From: an uncultured Lachnospiraceae bacterium
GTDB taxonomy: Bacteria; Bacillota; Clostridia; Lachnospirales; Lachnospiraceae
Direction of reading: 5' to 3'
Length of the DNA: 55,755 nt
NCBI GenBank assembly: GCA_902786205.1
Contig: CADABQ010000016.1
Span: forward strand, 1 to 55,755
Shown: positions 32,114 to 40,956 of the stretch, piece by piece
Layout: every line of letters starts with the position of its first letter
How positions within the stretch are numbered: the stretch's first letter is position 1
Program-made: the position numbers and the translations under genes
The notes under the pieces: model-generated
Database searches by the model: none
Seen by the model: the letters and a program-made list of their open reading frames with translations, nothing else
Told to the model about the DNA's origin: nothing

Positions 32114-35100
32114 TTATTCATCCAATTGCGCTTCCACAAGTTTTGCATCTGATTTTCGATTTAACACGGCATAAATACATGGCACTACAAACAAAGTAAG
32201 CAGTGTTCCATAAACCAATCCTCCAATTGTTACAATAGCCATTGGTTTTACCATATCTGATCCATTATCATTTGTAATAAGCATTGGCAATAATCCAAGC
32301 ACTGTTGTAAGTGCGGTCATAAGAATTGGTCGAATTCGAGTGCTTCCAGCCATTATGATTGCCTTATATTTTTCAACTCCAGAAGCTCGCAACTGATTAA
32401 TGTAATCCACTAACACAATACCATTATTTACAATAATACCGGCTAACATTACAAATCCGATCATAGCAATAACACTAACCTCACTTCCGCTAAAATACAA
32501 GCCCATAAATCCACCAGTAAAAGCAAGCGGAATCGTAAACAAAATGATAAATGGTGATAACAAGGACTGGAACTGGGCTACCATAATTAAATACATAAAT
32601 AAGACACCTACTATCATCATTAAAACAACCTGCCCCATAGCATCATTGATGGTTTCATCCTCACCAGTAGACTTAATCTCATAACCGGCAGGCGTATGAT
32701 AGCTCTTTAATTTTCCCTTTACCTTATCACTTACAAGCCCTATGTTATGATTATCGTCTATCGTAATAGATACACTCATATATCTAGTCTGATTATCATG
32801 ATGTATGCTAGTTGGTGAATCCGCCATAGTAAATTTTGCTACTTTAGATAATTTTATTGTTTTACTTTGTTGCGTTTCCGTATCTGTATATGTCAGCTTT
32901 AAATTCTTTAATTGCTTACGACTCATACTCGTATCTTTTTCGCTACTTACATACACACCAAAACTATCCGTATCTGTAGATAATGTAGTCGCCTTTTTTG
33001 CTTCCGAAAGCCTTTCATTTACTTGTTGAAATACCTGAGCAACGGTTAATGAATACTTCATTGCCTTGTCTTTATCTACTGTAATACGAAACTCTTGCTC
33101 ACTATCTTCCATTCCGTTTGTAATCGTTTCAATTCCTTCTACATTTTGTACCTTTTTAATAATGTCCTCTGTAATCTTTTGTAATTTATCTAAATCTTTT
33201 CCCTTTACCTCAATTGTCATTCCGGACGAACCCATCATGCTACTCATATCCATAGCAGATTCCGCTACAGAAAGGTCACACTTCAAATCCTTTGTCCTTT
33301 TTTCTATTTCTTCTTTTATGTCCTTATTCGAACGTTTCGTATTCTCATCCAGCAGTATATACATACTAATGCCGCCTTTACTTCCGCCTGACATCATAGA
33401 CATAACGCCTCCACCACCAGACATAGCGCCTACCTTATCAACACCATCTACTTTTACAATTCTCTTAATTACTTTATTTGACAAAGCATAAAGTTCCTGG
33501 TCCGTCATTTCCTTATCCTTTGGAGCAGACAAGGTAGCAGTCATTTGTGTACTTCCCATACTTGGCATAAATACAGTTCCCCTTGAAAAGGCTAATCCTA
33601 CAAAAACTACCAAGAGAACCAATGCCCCAAGCAGAACAAGAGCCTTTTTATGTAATACTTTTTCTAATAGAATTGCATACCAATTTCGACCCTTTTTCTC
33701 TATTCTATCTTTCTGTTTCTTTTCCTTTCTTAGTAATCCTTGTGCCATTGCAGGAACTAGTGTAAGGCTGACCACCAAGCTGGCAAGCAATGAATATGCC
33801 AACGTTAATGCCAAATCAACAAATAGCTGTCTGGTAAGTCCTTCTGTAAAAATAATTGGTGCAAATACACAAACAGTTGTAAGTGTAGAAGCTGTAATTG
33901 CCCCAGCAACTTGTTTTGCACCCTCTATGGCTGCCTTCTTAACACTAGCCCCTTCTTCCTGTCGCATACGAAAGATATTTTCAATTACTACAATGGAGTT
34001 GTCTACCAACATTCCGACACCTAACGCTAAACCTGATAACGAAATAACATTCAATGTTACGTTGCTAAAATACATCAACACAATTGCCGCTACCACACTT
34101 AACGGAATGGAACATGCAACAATCAAAGTAGGTCGTATATCTTTTAAGAAGAAAAACAAAATTATAATTGCTAGAAAAGCACCAACCAGTAAATTCTGAA
34201 CAACAGAATTTACTACCATATCAATATAGACACCCTGATTCATCAATACACTCACATGAAGTCCTTTTACCTGTTTCTCTAATTGATTCATGCGCTTTAC
34301 CAAATCATGCGTCACATTTCCAGTAGAATATCCAGTTGCCTTTTCTATTGTAAGGGCAATTGCAGGATTTCCATTTACAACCGTATAAGTTTTATCTGCA
34401 TTATCGGTCACCGCAATATCAGCTACATCGGATAAACGTATTGGACGCAATCCATCTATACCCAAATCACAAAGAACCAAGTCTTCCAAATCTTTTTGTG
34501 ATTGTATCTCCTCACCAACTTTTACAAGATACGATGCATCATCCTCTGTAACATATCCTGCAGGCATCTCAAAATTCTGCGCTGTTAAAATTCCTTCAAT
34601 CATAGATTTTGTAATAATTGCATTTAAATCTGATTTTTGTTTTGCAGTCTTTTTTGCATCTTGCAAACTCTTCCTTGCCTCTTTCAACTGGTTTGAACCA
34701 GTATTTACCTCCATGTTTGCCACACTTAATTTTATTGCAGCCAAAGTCGTCTGTTTATTTAACTCGTTTTTTGCACTTTCAATTGTAATTTCTCCGGCTT
34801 CCAATTGTGCTTTTGTAGCAAGTAACTTCTTTTTTGCTGCTGCAATCTTCTTTCTTCCTGCGGTTATCTTTGTCTGACTATCCTGTAATTTTTCTTCCTG
34901 TTTTTCTATAGCATCCAATCCACTCTGGGCCTGTGTTAATCCACTATTTAAATCCTTTAATTTTTTTGTAAGATCCTCTCGTGTCATGCCCTGAGCAGTT
35001 AATTGCTTTTCTGCCTCCTTAATCTGCATCTCTACTGCTATCAATTTTGTTCTTAACTCTGTCGTTTCGCCACTTGTTTCAATCATCTGCTCTAAAGAAG

Positions 35101-36070
35101 CTTTTTGACTATATAAAGAATCCAAGGCATCCTTTATTTTTTCCAATCCTTTTTTTGCCGCAGTTAATGAGGAAATGGTAGCTTTTAACTGTGCTTTTGT
35201 TGTCGCAACTTGCGTTTTTCCCGACTTAATCTGTTTTTCTGATTCCTGTAATGTCTTCTCATTTAGATTCAATTCTGCCAACGCATTATTGATCGTCACA
35301 AGTGTATCTGAAATCTTCTTACCATTTTTATCTAAAGCCGTACTTCCATCCGCTAATTTTTGTGCTGCCTCCTCCTGCTTCGTTGAAAGTGTTTGCTTTC
35401 CGTCCTTTACCTTATCTTCATTCTGAGAAATTTTTTTCTCCGCATCACTGAATTTTCCATTAATGGCATTTTGTACACGTTTATTTACCGCATCAATTTT
35501 ATCTTGCTTCAGCACAACTTCCATTTTCTTTTTCACTTCTCCAGAAGTACTGACCGATGCTACACCTTCTACACTTTCCAACTCTGGCAAAATATCTTTA
35601 TTCATTTTATCTACCAATTGATAGCGATCTGTTTTATCACAATCAATTGCCGCCACCATAATTGGCATCATATCCGGATTAATCTTCATAATAGTAGGAC
35701 TTCCAATCGAATCGCTCCAAGACGCCGAAATATTATCAAGACTTTCTCGCATATCAATTGTAGCGGTATTCATATCTGCACCATCATTAAATTGCAATAT
35801 GACAATGGAAACATTACTATTCGATATAGAAAACACCTTTTTCATATTGCTAATCCCCGCCATTGCCTGTTCTACCGGCTTTGTAACCGTAGATTCTACT
35901 TCTTCCGGACTGGCACCAGGATAAGTAGTCATAACAATTGCATAAGGCAATTCCATATCTGGCAGTAAATCTGTACTCATATTCCGCAAAGACATAACGC
36001 CAAGTACAATAATCAAAACCACACCAACCAACACTGTATATGGTTTTTTTACGCTAATTTTGGATAACAT
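32114..36070 (-). CDS. RND-family efflux permease with a large coiled-coil insertion
   Basis: A 1318-residue AcrB/SwrC-like RND permease. It begins MLSKISVKKPYTVLVGVVLI and contains PGASPEEVESTVTKPVE (porter), the TM4 proton-relay block VGMLVDNSIVVIENIFR and a second membrane half with AGIIVNNGIVLVDYINQLR. Between about residues 205 and 490, inside the first porter subdomain, is a ~285-residue Lys/Glu/Gln-rich helical insertion that reads as a long coiled-coil hairpin. Typical RND pumps have about 1030-1060 residues. The ATG at 36070 is used because GGAGAGGG lies between it and an earlier ATG. No membrane-fusion partner gene is adjacent. Confidence 0.92.
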   Translation of the reverse strand: MLSKISVKKPYTVLVGVVLIIVLGVMSLRNMSTDLLPDMELPYAIVMTTYPGASPEEVESTVTKPVEQAMAGISNMKKVFSISNSNVSIVILQFNDGADMNTATIDMRESLDNISASWSDSIGSPTIMKINPDMMPIMVAAIDCDKTDRYQLVDKMNKDILPELESVEGVASVSTSGEVKKKMEVVLKQDKIDAVNKRVQNAINGKFSDAEKKISQNEDKVKDGKQTLSTKQEEAAQKLADGSTALDKNGKKISDTLVTINNALAELNLNEKTLQESEKQIKSGKTQVATTKAQLKATISSLTAAKKGLEKIKDALDSLYSQKASLEQMIETSGETTELRTKLIAVEMQIKEAEKQLTAQGMTREDLTKKLKDLNSGLTQAQSGLDAIEKQEEKLQDSQTKITAGRKKIAAAKKKLLATKAQLEAGEITIESAKNELNKQTTLAAIKLSVANMEVNTGSNQLKEARKSLQDAKKTAKQKSDLNAIITKSMIEGILTAQNFEMPAGYVTEDDASYLVKVGEEIQSQKDLEDLVLCDLGIDGLRPIRLSDVADIAVTDNADKTYTVVNGNPAIALTIEKATGYSTGNVTHDLVKRMNQLEKQVKGLHVSVLMNQGVYIDMVVNSVVQNLLVGAFLAIIILFFFLKDIRPTLIVACSIPLSVVAAIVLMYFSNVTLNVISLSGLALGVGMLVDNSIVVIENIFRMRQEEGASVKKAAIEGAKQVAGAITASTLTTVCVFAPIIFTEGLTRQLFVDLALTLAYSLLASLVVSLTLVPAMAQGLLRKEKKQKDRIEKKGRNWYAILLEKVLHKKALVLLGALVLLVVFVGLAFSRGTVFMPSMGSTQMTATLSAPKDKEMTDQELYALSNKVIKRIVKVDGVDKVGAMSGGGGVMSMMSGGSKGGISMYILLDENTKRSNKDIKEEIEKRTKDLKCDLSVAESAMDMSSMMGSSGMTIEVKGKDLDKLQKITEDIIKKVQNVEGIETITNGMEDSEQEFRITVDKDKAMKYSLTVAQVFQQVNERLSEAKKATTLSTDTDSFGVYVSSEKDTSMSRKQLKNLKLTYTDTETQQSKTIKLSKVAKFTMADSPTSIHHDNQTRYMSVSITIDDNHNIGLVSDKVKGKLKSYHTPAGYEIKSTGEDETINDAMGQVVLMMIVGVLFMYLIMVAQFQSLLSPFIILFTIPLAFTGGFMGLYFSGSEVSVIAMIGFVMLAGIIVNNGIVLVDYINQLRASGVEKYKAIIMAGSTRIRPILMTALTTVLGLLPMLITNDNGSDMVKPMAIVTIGGLVYGTLLTLFVVPCIYAVLNRKSDAKLVEAQLDE

Positions 36071-36227
36071 GCTTTCCCTCTCCTTCATTCAATTTCTGAT
36101 AGGTATAAAAAAATACACCTTTCTCTATATTCTGCATTTTTTATTAATACCTACAATAAGATAACTATTTATAGAATCAAAAAAGCCCCAACCCAACAGC
36201 TCCACGTCTGTCAAACTAGGACTTTAA

Positions 36228-36300
36228 TGCGCCGCCAGGGGTTCGAACCCTGGACACCCTGATTAAGAGTCAGGTGCTCTACCAACTGAGCTAGCGGCGC
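36228..36300 (-). tRNA. tRNA-Lys (anticodon CTT)
   Basis: A 73-nt cloverleaf on the minus strand: acceptor GCGCCGC / GCGGCGC, D-loop AGCTCAGTTGGTAGAGC, anticodon stem CTGACTCTTAATCAG with CTT, T-arm CAGGGTTCGAACCCCTG. It decodes AAG. The CCA end is not encoded. Confidence 0.97.
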
Positions 36301-36401
36301 TTACACATTGTCGCTTTTTCAATTTCCCGCGTCAACAATATGTATTATATATGATAGAATAACAAAATGCAAGTACTTTTTTCATTTTTTTTAATTTTTT
36401 T

Positions 36402-36591
36402 TGTAACAGTTCAGCCGGGCAGAAATGATTGTGGAAATTGCACATGACTGCTGGCAGGCTAAGTGCAATTTCCACAATCATTTCTATTTGGCTAACGCCT
36501 GACATGAATAAAGTGTCCAGCCAAAAAGAATATTTTTAGTTAATTTATATATTCTGGCACTTTATGAATGTCCCCCGGCTGAACTGTTACA
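36402..36591. mobile_element. Complete 190-bp inverted-repeat element with 9-bp target duplication (MITE-like)
   Basis: The ends are an 18-bp perfect inverted repeat, TGTAACAGTTCAGCCGGG (36402-36419) and its complement (36574-36591). ATTTTTTTT abuts both sides (36394-36402 and 36591-36599), an apparent 9-bp duplication. There is no ORF. The left half holds a 22-bp perfect hairpin starting GAAATGATTGTGGAAATTGC with a CTGC/GCAG mini-hairpin in its loop. The right half holds a second imperfect hairpin around AAAGTGTCCAG / CTGGCACTTT. Partial copies occur at both window edges. Confidence 0.85.
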
Positions 36592-36724
36592 TTTTTTTTA
36601 CACCAGCCTAACCAAGCAGAAACGAAAAAGACCCGTATCTTATTTTTCCTGGAATATATCCAAAGAAATAATAAAATACAGGGCTTTTCCTTGTCTTCAT
36701 AGTTTTTCTACTGTTAGCATTGAT

Positions 36725-36870
36725 ATGACGACCAACAACACGCTTTTTGCTGGTCGTCATACATCTATATAGGCAGATAAGTTGAGGGGAGGTACTTATC
36801 TGCCCCGAGAGGGAGTATATCAAAACTTGTAAACAACATTGGGAGTAAAACATTGTTTACAAGAGGAGTC
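36725..36870 (+). ncRNA. Candidate structured RNA with repeated GGAG motifs
   Basis: In a 600-bp gene-free interval three strong hairpins follow one another: GACGACCA/TGGTCGTC (36729-36760), GGCAGATAAGT/ACTTATCTGCC (36770-36803 region) and CTTGTAAACAA/TTGTTTACAAG (36825-36862). The sequences GGGGAGG, AGGGAGTA, TGGGAGTA and GAGGAGTC fall in loops or linkers on the plus strand. An AAAAGACCC / GGGCTTTT hairpin (36627-36690) lies before them. No known RNA family was recognised. Confidence 0.4.
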
Positions 36871-36917
36871 AGCTAATTTTCTATAGCTTATCCGAAGAGG
36901 ACTTGTATCTCTTCTTA

Positions 36918-37184
36918 CTATAAATCTGCGGCTGTTAAACCTGCACTCTTAGCCAATTCAATAATTGAATTTTTAGAAATCTTCTTACCATGAAATTCAA
37001 TTAAATTTTCTTTTTCGCCAGTAAAAATACATGCTGGCTCATATTTACTTAAAATAATCTTGTCGCCTTCCACTGAAATCTCCAATGCATCCTTATCTGA
37101 TACACCAAGCGTTCTTCTTAATTCAATTGGAAGTGTAATACGTCCAAGTTCGTCAAGTTTTCTTACGATACCTGTTGTTTTCAT
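36918..37184 (-). CDS. AbrB/SpoVT-type transition-state regulator
   Basis: An 88-residue DNA-binding protein of the AbrB family: KTTGIVRKLDELGRITLPIE is the swapped-hairpin DNA-binding domain, followed by a C-terminal half with PACIFTGEKENLIEFHG. In Bacilli such proteins repress post-exponential genes. The ATG at 37184 follows AAAGGAGA; the longer frame is not supported. In B. subtilis abrB lies beside rsmI. Here spmA and bioY separate it from rsmI by 2.1 kb. Confidence 0.9.
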   Translation of the reverse strand: MKTTGIVRKLDELGRITLPIELRRTLGVSDKDALEISVEGDKIILSKYEPACIFTGEKENLIEFHGKKISKNSIIELAKSAGLTAADL

Positions 37185-37700
37185 AATAATATGTCTCCTT
37201 TTTGCTGTGTTTAATCTACTGTCAATCAAAAACTTTTTGATTTGCTACAACAAATCTATTACTTTATACCTATAACTTATCACAAAAGCAAAAGTAGTGC
37301 AACCTTAAATATTAGTGATATATAGCATTTTTTTAATCTATTTCAATTTTTTTCCTTTTAAAAACAAAAAAAGGAAAATTCACCAATATCCCTTTATTTC
37401 GTGAACTTTTTTAATGGCAATTTTTCTTTTTAAAGTATGTTTAGTAATTTTGTTTTAGTTTTTCTGAATACAAGTCATTAAAACTCTTCTAAAACAAAAA
37501 TTTACGTTCTTGCAGATTAAAAAAGTCCAAGAATTTGCCCCTCCTTAATTATTCACATTTCATGAATTTTATAGCCACAACTTAATACCCCACACAAATT
37601 CAGAACCTTACTTATCTCTAGAGAAAACAGTTGCTTCTATTCTAAAAAGAAAATTTTAGCATATACATTACTATAGTAGTTGCGAAAGGCATGGTTCCGT
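37185..37700. other. Divergent intergenic region, nothing recognised
   Basis: An AT-rich interval between the divergent abrB-like and spmA genes. It should hold both promoters, but none is clear. A small TTTTCCTTTT / AAAAGGAAAA inverted repeat is near 37352-37377. No ORF or RNA is supported. Confidence 0.4.
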
Positions 37701-38294
37701 ATGCTAAATTTTTTATGGGGTATTCTAATTCTATTGGGTATTATGGTTGGTATCATTAACGGGCAATCTATAGAAGTAAACACAGCTTTATTAGACGGTG
37801 CAAAAGAAGCTGTATCTCTTTGTATCACAATGTTAGGAATTATGGCATTTTGGACTGGTCTTATGGAAATTGCAAAGCAAGCTGGTATTATTTCCTATCT
37901 AACCCAAAAACTAAAAGGAATTTTAAATTTATTATTTCCTGATTTACCAAAAGAGCATATTGTAAAAGAATATATTGCTTCTAATATGATTGCAAATGTT
38001 TTAGGACTTGGATGGGCTGCTACCCCTATGGGGCTAAAAGCCATGAAAGAATTAGCTGCAATCGACCGCGAAAGACACGGAGGAACCGCTACCGGTATTG
38101 CCTCTGTAGATATGTGTACTTTTCTAATTATAAATATATCCTCTCTACAAATTATTCCGGTTAATGTAATCGCATACCGTAGTCAATACGGCTCTGTTAA
38201 TCCTTCCGCTATTATTGGTATGGCTCTTCTGGCAACGATTTGTTCTACTGCAGCTGGCATTCTTTTTTCTATTTTTGCAAGAAAACACTTTTGA
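37701..38294 (+). CDS. spmA: Spore maturation protein A
   Basis: A 197-residue membrane protein of the SpmA family: MLNFLWGILILLGIMVGIIN, LLDGAKEAVSLCITMLGIMA, then LFPDLPKEHIVKEYIASNMI and NVLGLGWAATPMGLKAMKEL, the Gate-like signature. It acts with SpmB in spore core dehydration. The ATG at 37701 matches the family start; a TTG seven codons upstream is less likely. The ribosome site is weak (AAAGG about 11 nt away). Confidence 0.92.
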   Translation: MLNFLWGILILLGIMVGIINGQSIEVNTALLDGAKEAVSLCITMLGIMAFWTGLMEIAKQAGIISYLTQKLKGILNLLFPDLPKEHIVKEYIASNMIANVLGLGWAATPMGLKAMKELAAIDRERHGGTATGIASVDMCTFLIINISSLQIIPVNVIAYRSQYGSVNPSAIIGMALLATICSTAAGILFSIFARKHF

Positions 38295-38295
38295 A

Positions 38296-38515
38296 TCCTA
38301 TTGGCACCCTTAGCATTTTATGAAGGCACCCGCTAAACTGCCATTTAGATTGGTAACAGTTCAGCCGGAAATGATTGTAAACTCATTTTTAAAATAGGTT
38401 GACATTTAATTTTTATACATGTACAATTGGTCTATAAAAATGTGTACTGTTCAAAAGGCATGTATATCTATCTGGCATTTTACAAACTATAGCTCACATA
38501 TCTATAAACTGTAAC
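38296..38515. repeat. Decayed inverted-repeat elements upstream of bioY
   Basis: 38296-38345 resembles a degraded right end (GGCAC...TTTATGAA...ACCCGCTAAACTG). From 38353 a fresh left end GTAACAGTTCAGCCGG with AAATGATTGTAAAC follows, and TATCTATAAACTGTAAC at 38515 could be its right end. No target duplication is visible. The bioY promoter lies inside. Confidence 0.55.
38399..38427 (+). promoter_or_regulatory. bioY promoter
   Basis: TTGACA (38399-38404), a 17-bp spacer and TACAAT (38422-38427). TACATGTA and a nearby TGTGTAC form partial dyads over and after the -10 that could be an operator, though a BirA site is not clearly recognised. Confidence 0.65.
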
Positions 38516-38573
38516 TTTTGCGAGTAGCACCTTCTAAACAGTTGCAAAAATATACAACAAAGGAGTATTTCAT

Positions 38574-39143
38574 ATGACAGCAAAAAACGAAGCAAAAACA
38601 AACAATTTATCCATTACCAACATGGCGCTAATGGCAATTATGACTGCAATTACCTGTATTCTTGCACCTTTAGCATTACCAATTCCTATTAGCCCAGTAC
38701 CTATTTCATTAACAAATTTGGTCATCTATTTCTCTATTTATTTACTTGGCACCTCTCGAGCCACGATCAGTTACATTATTTACCTGCTTTTAGGAATGGT
38801 TGGACTTCCTGTGTTTTCCGGTTATACCGGCGGTTTACAAAAGCTTGCAGGACCAACAGGTGGATATATCATTGGTTTTATTTTTATGACAATTATAGCT
38901 GGTATTATAATTGATAAGTTTCCTAAAAATGTAATTTTACAGTTTTTAGGTATGATCCTTGGAACAATCGTATGTTATGCTTTTGGAACAATATGGCTTG
39001 CATATCTTGCTAAACTTTCTTTTAAAGCAGCACTTTTTGCCGGAGTAATCCCTTATATTCCTGGTGATATCATTAAAATGTTATTAGCATTGACCATAGG
39101 TGCTACCTTAAAGAAACAATTGAAAAAAGCAAATCTTATCTAA
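38574..39143 (+). CDS. bioY: Biotin transporter substrate-binding component BioY
   Basis: A 189-residue, six-helix ECF transporter S-component for biotin. Signature blocks: PLALPIPISPVPISLTNLVI, SYIIYLLLGMVGLPVFSGYT, GLQKLAGPTGGYIIGFI and YIPGDIIKMLLALTIG. Full length. The ATG follows AAAGGAG. No ATPase or EcfT genes are adjacent, so it probably shares a group II ECF energising module encoded elsewhere. Confidence 0.96.
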   Translation: MTAKNEAKTNNLSITNMALMAIMTAITCILAPLALPIPISPVPISLTNLVIYFSIYLLGTSRATISYIIYLLLGMVGLPVFSGYTGGLQKLAGPTGGYIIGFIFMTIIAGIIIDKFPKNVILQFLGMILGTIVCYAFGTIWLAYLAKLSFKAALFAGVIPYIPGDIIKMLLALTIGATLKKQLKKANLI

Positions 39144-39170
39144 AAATATAATAGAAGAATTTTTTACAAC

Positions 39171-39213
39171 GAAAAAAGTCACACAAGTAAAATTTACTTG
39201 CATGACTTTTTTC
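39171..39213. terminator. Bidirectional terminator after bioY
   Basis: Stem GAAAAAAGTCA / TGACTTTTTTC with an inner CAAGTAAA / TTTACTTG (39171-39213). It separates the convergent bioY and rsmI genes. Confidence 0.8.
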
Positions 39214-39306
39214 ATTTTTATTTGCGTGTGTAACAAACCAAAATACGCATTTAGTTGAAAACTTAGCGACTACTACTTAATTATCAAAACTCAAAAAGCT
39301 TGTCCC

Positions 39307-40161
39307 TCATAGTTTCTTTTCCAAATCCAATAAGTATTGATATACTTCTCTTTTTGAAATTCCTCTATCTTTTGCCACCATTTTCATAGAATCTTTTTTA
39401 GAGAAGCCCTTTCCCAGATAAATCTCCATATGTTTTTCTATTGAAATTTCTTCCCATTTCTGTTGCTTTTCTTCTATAATATCCTGATGACTTTTTCCTT
39501 CTATTACAAGTACATATTCTCCTCGTGGTTCCTGCTCTTCATAATAGTCCATTGCCTGTGAAATTGTTGTTAAAAAAGCATTCTCATGCCTCTTTGTCAG
39601 TTCCTTGCATAAAGTAATCTTTCGATCACCAAGCTTTTCAAATAACTCTGCAAGCGTCTTTTTCAATCGATGCGGTGCCTCATATAAAATAATGGTTCTC
39701 GTTTCCCGTTCCATTTCTTCCAAAACCATAGCACGCTCTTTTTTATCTGTCGGTAAAAAGGCTTCAAAACAAAATCTTCTAGTAGAAAGTCCAGAGAGTG
39801 TTAAAGCGGTTACACAGGCTACTGCACCTGGCAATGAAGTTACCTGTATTCCTGCTGCGTATGCCTGACGAACCAATTCTTCTCCAGGATCTGAAATACC
39901 TGGCGTTCCTGCATCGGTAATCAATGCAATATCAATACCATCCAGCATTTTTTGTACTAATACCTTTGCCTTTTCAATTTTATTAAATTCGTGATAACTG
40001 GTCATTGGAACCTTTATATCAAAATGATTTAACAGCTTAATGCTATTCCTTGTATCTTCGGCTGCAATCAAATCTACCTTTTTCAAAGTATTTATCACAC
40101 GAAATGTAATATCCTCCAAATTTCCTATCGGTGTAGCACACAAATATAACATTCCTGCCAT
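39307..40161 (-). CDS. rsmI: 16S rRNA (cytidine1402-2'-O)-methyltransferase
   Basis: A 284-residue RsmI of the tetrapyrrole-methylase fold, using SAM to methylate the ribose of C1402 in the decoding centre. Family blocks: LYLCATPIGNLEDITFRVIN, LIAAEDTRNSIKLLNHF, ALITDAGTPGISDPGEELV and IILYEAPHRLKKTLAEL. The C-terminal HTH-like tail RGISKREVYQYL is present. GGAAGGTG precedes the ATG. It ends the conserved holB-ricT-trmN6-rsmI block. Confidence 0.96.
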   Translation of the reverse strand: MAGMLYLCATPIGNLEDITFRVINTLKKVDLIAAEDTRNSIKLLNHFDIKVPMTSYHEFNKIEKAKVLVQKMLDGIDIALITDAGTPGISDPGEELVRQAYAAGIQVTSLPGAVACVTALTLSGLSTRRFCFEAFLPTDKKERAMVLEEMERETRTIILYEAPHRLKKTLAELFEKLGDRKITLCKELTKRHENAFLTTISQAMDYYEEQEPRGEYVLVIEGKSHQDIIEEKQQKWEEISIEKHMEIYLGKGFSKKDSMKMVAKDRGISKREVYQYLLDLEKKL

Positions 40162-40199
40162 TTTCTTTTTTCACCTTCCATCCTAGTAATGTAAAACAG

Positions 40200-40940
40200 T
40201 TAGAACTTTATCATTCCATAGATTTCATATATTTCAGGATGATACTCGTTGACTTTTTCATACACAATTAATGGCTTTTCAATCTTTATTCTGGATTTTG
40301 CACCTTTTATCGCTTCAATCAATACCATATTAGGCTCTTTATCAATATACGGATGCACCAAACGCATTCGTTTAGGTTCTAACTTATATTTTTTTAGTAT
40401 AGTAAAAATCTCCACCAATCGGAATGGACGATGTACCATATAGAATCGACCATTCGCTTTTAGTACCTTTGCACCTTCCCGTATAACGTCCTCTAACGTA
40501 CATAAAATCTCATGTCGTGCAATTGCTTTTGGTAAATCCGGATTTTTCAATCCATGCTCATCATTCATATACGGAGGATTCGTTGTTACTACATCAAAGG
40601 CTCCATTTCCAAAAATAGCTGCTGTCTGCTTTATATCCCCTTCAACAATTTTTATTTTATGCTGTAGATTATTAAGCGCTACACTTCTGTTGGCCATCTC
40701 TGCACTTTCCGCTTGTATTTCCAAACCTGTAAATTGTTTTCCCTCTGTCTTTGCCTCCAACAAAATTGGTATGATACCAGTTCCCGTTCCAAGATCCAAC
40801 ACATTTTCTCCACGTTTTACTTTGGCAAAAAAAGATAATAATACCGCATCCATTCCGAAACAAAACTTTTTTTGATTTTGAATAATACGGTACCCCTTTA
40901 TATTAAGATCATCTATTCTTTCATCCTCATACAAAGTCAC
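40200..40940 (-). CDS. trmN6: tRNA1(Val) (adenine37-N6)-methyltransferase (YabB/TrmN6 type)
   Basis: A 246-residue class I SAM methyltransferase: VLDLGTGTGIIPILLEA is the SAM loop and DVVTTNPPYMN the catalytic NPPY motif for N6-adenine methylation. The opening QNQKKFCFGMDAVLLSFFAK is typical of YabB/TrmN6. The start is GTG at 40940, 8 nt after AGGAGG. It lies 38 bp upstream of rsmI on the same strand, in the order found in B. subtilis. Confidence 0.93.
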   Translation of the reverse strand: MTLYEDERIDDLNIKGYRIIQNQKKFCFGMDAVLLSFFAKVKRGENVLDLGTGTGIIPILLEAKTEGKQFTGLEIQAESAEMANRSVALNNLQHKIKIVEGDIKQTAAIFGNGAFDVVTTNPPYMNDEHGLKNPDLPKAIARHEILCTLEDVIREGAKVLKANGRFYMVHRPFRLVEIFTILKKYKLEPKRMRLVHPYIDKEPNMVLIEAIKGAKSRIKIEKPLIVYEKVNEYHPEIYEIYGMIKF

Positions 40941-40956
40941 CTTCTTTACCTCCTAC

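Noticed and set aside
36608..36853. 81-codon minus-strand ORF
   Set aside because: It runs through three perfect hairpins, has no ribosome site and shows no protein-like pattern.
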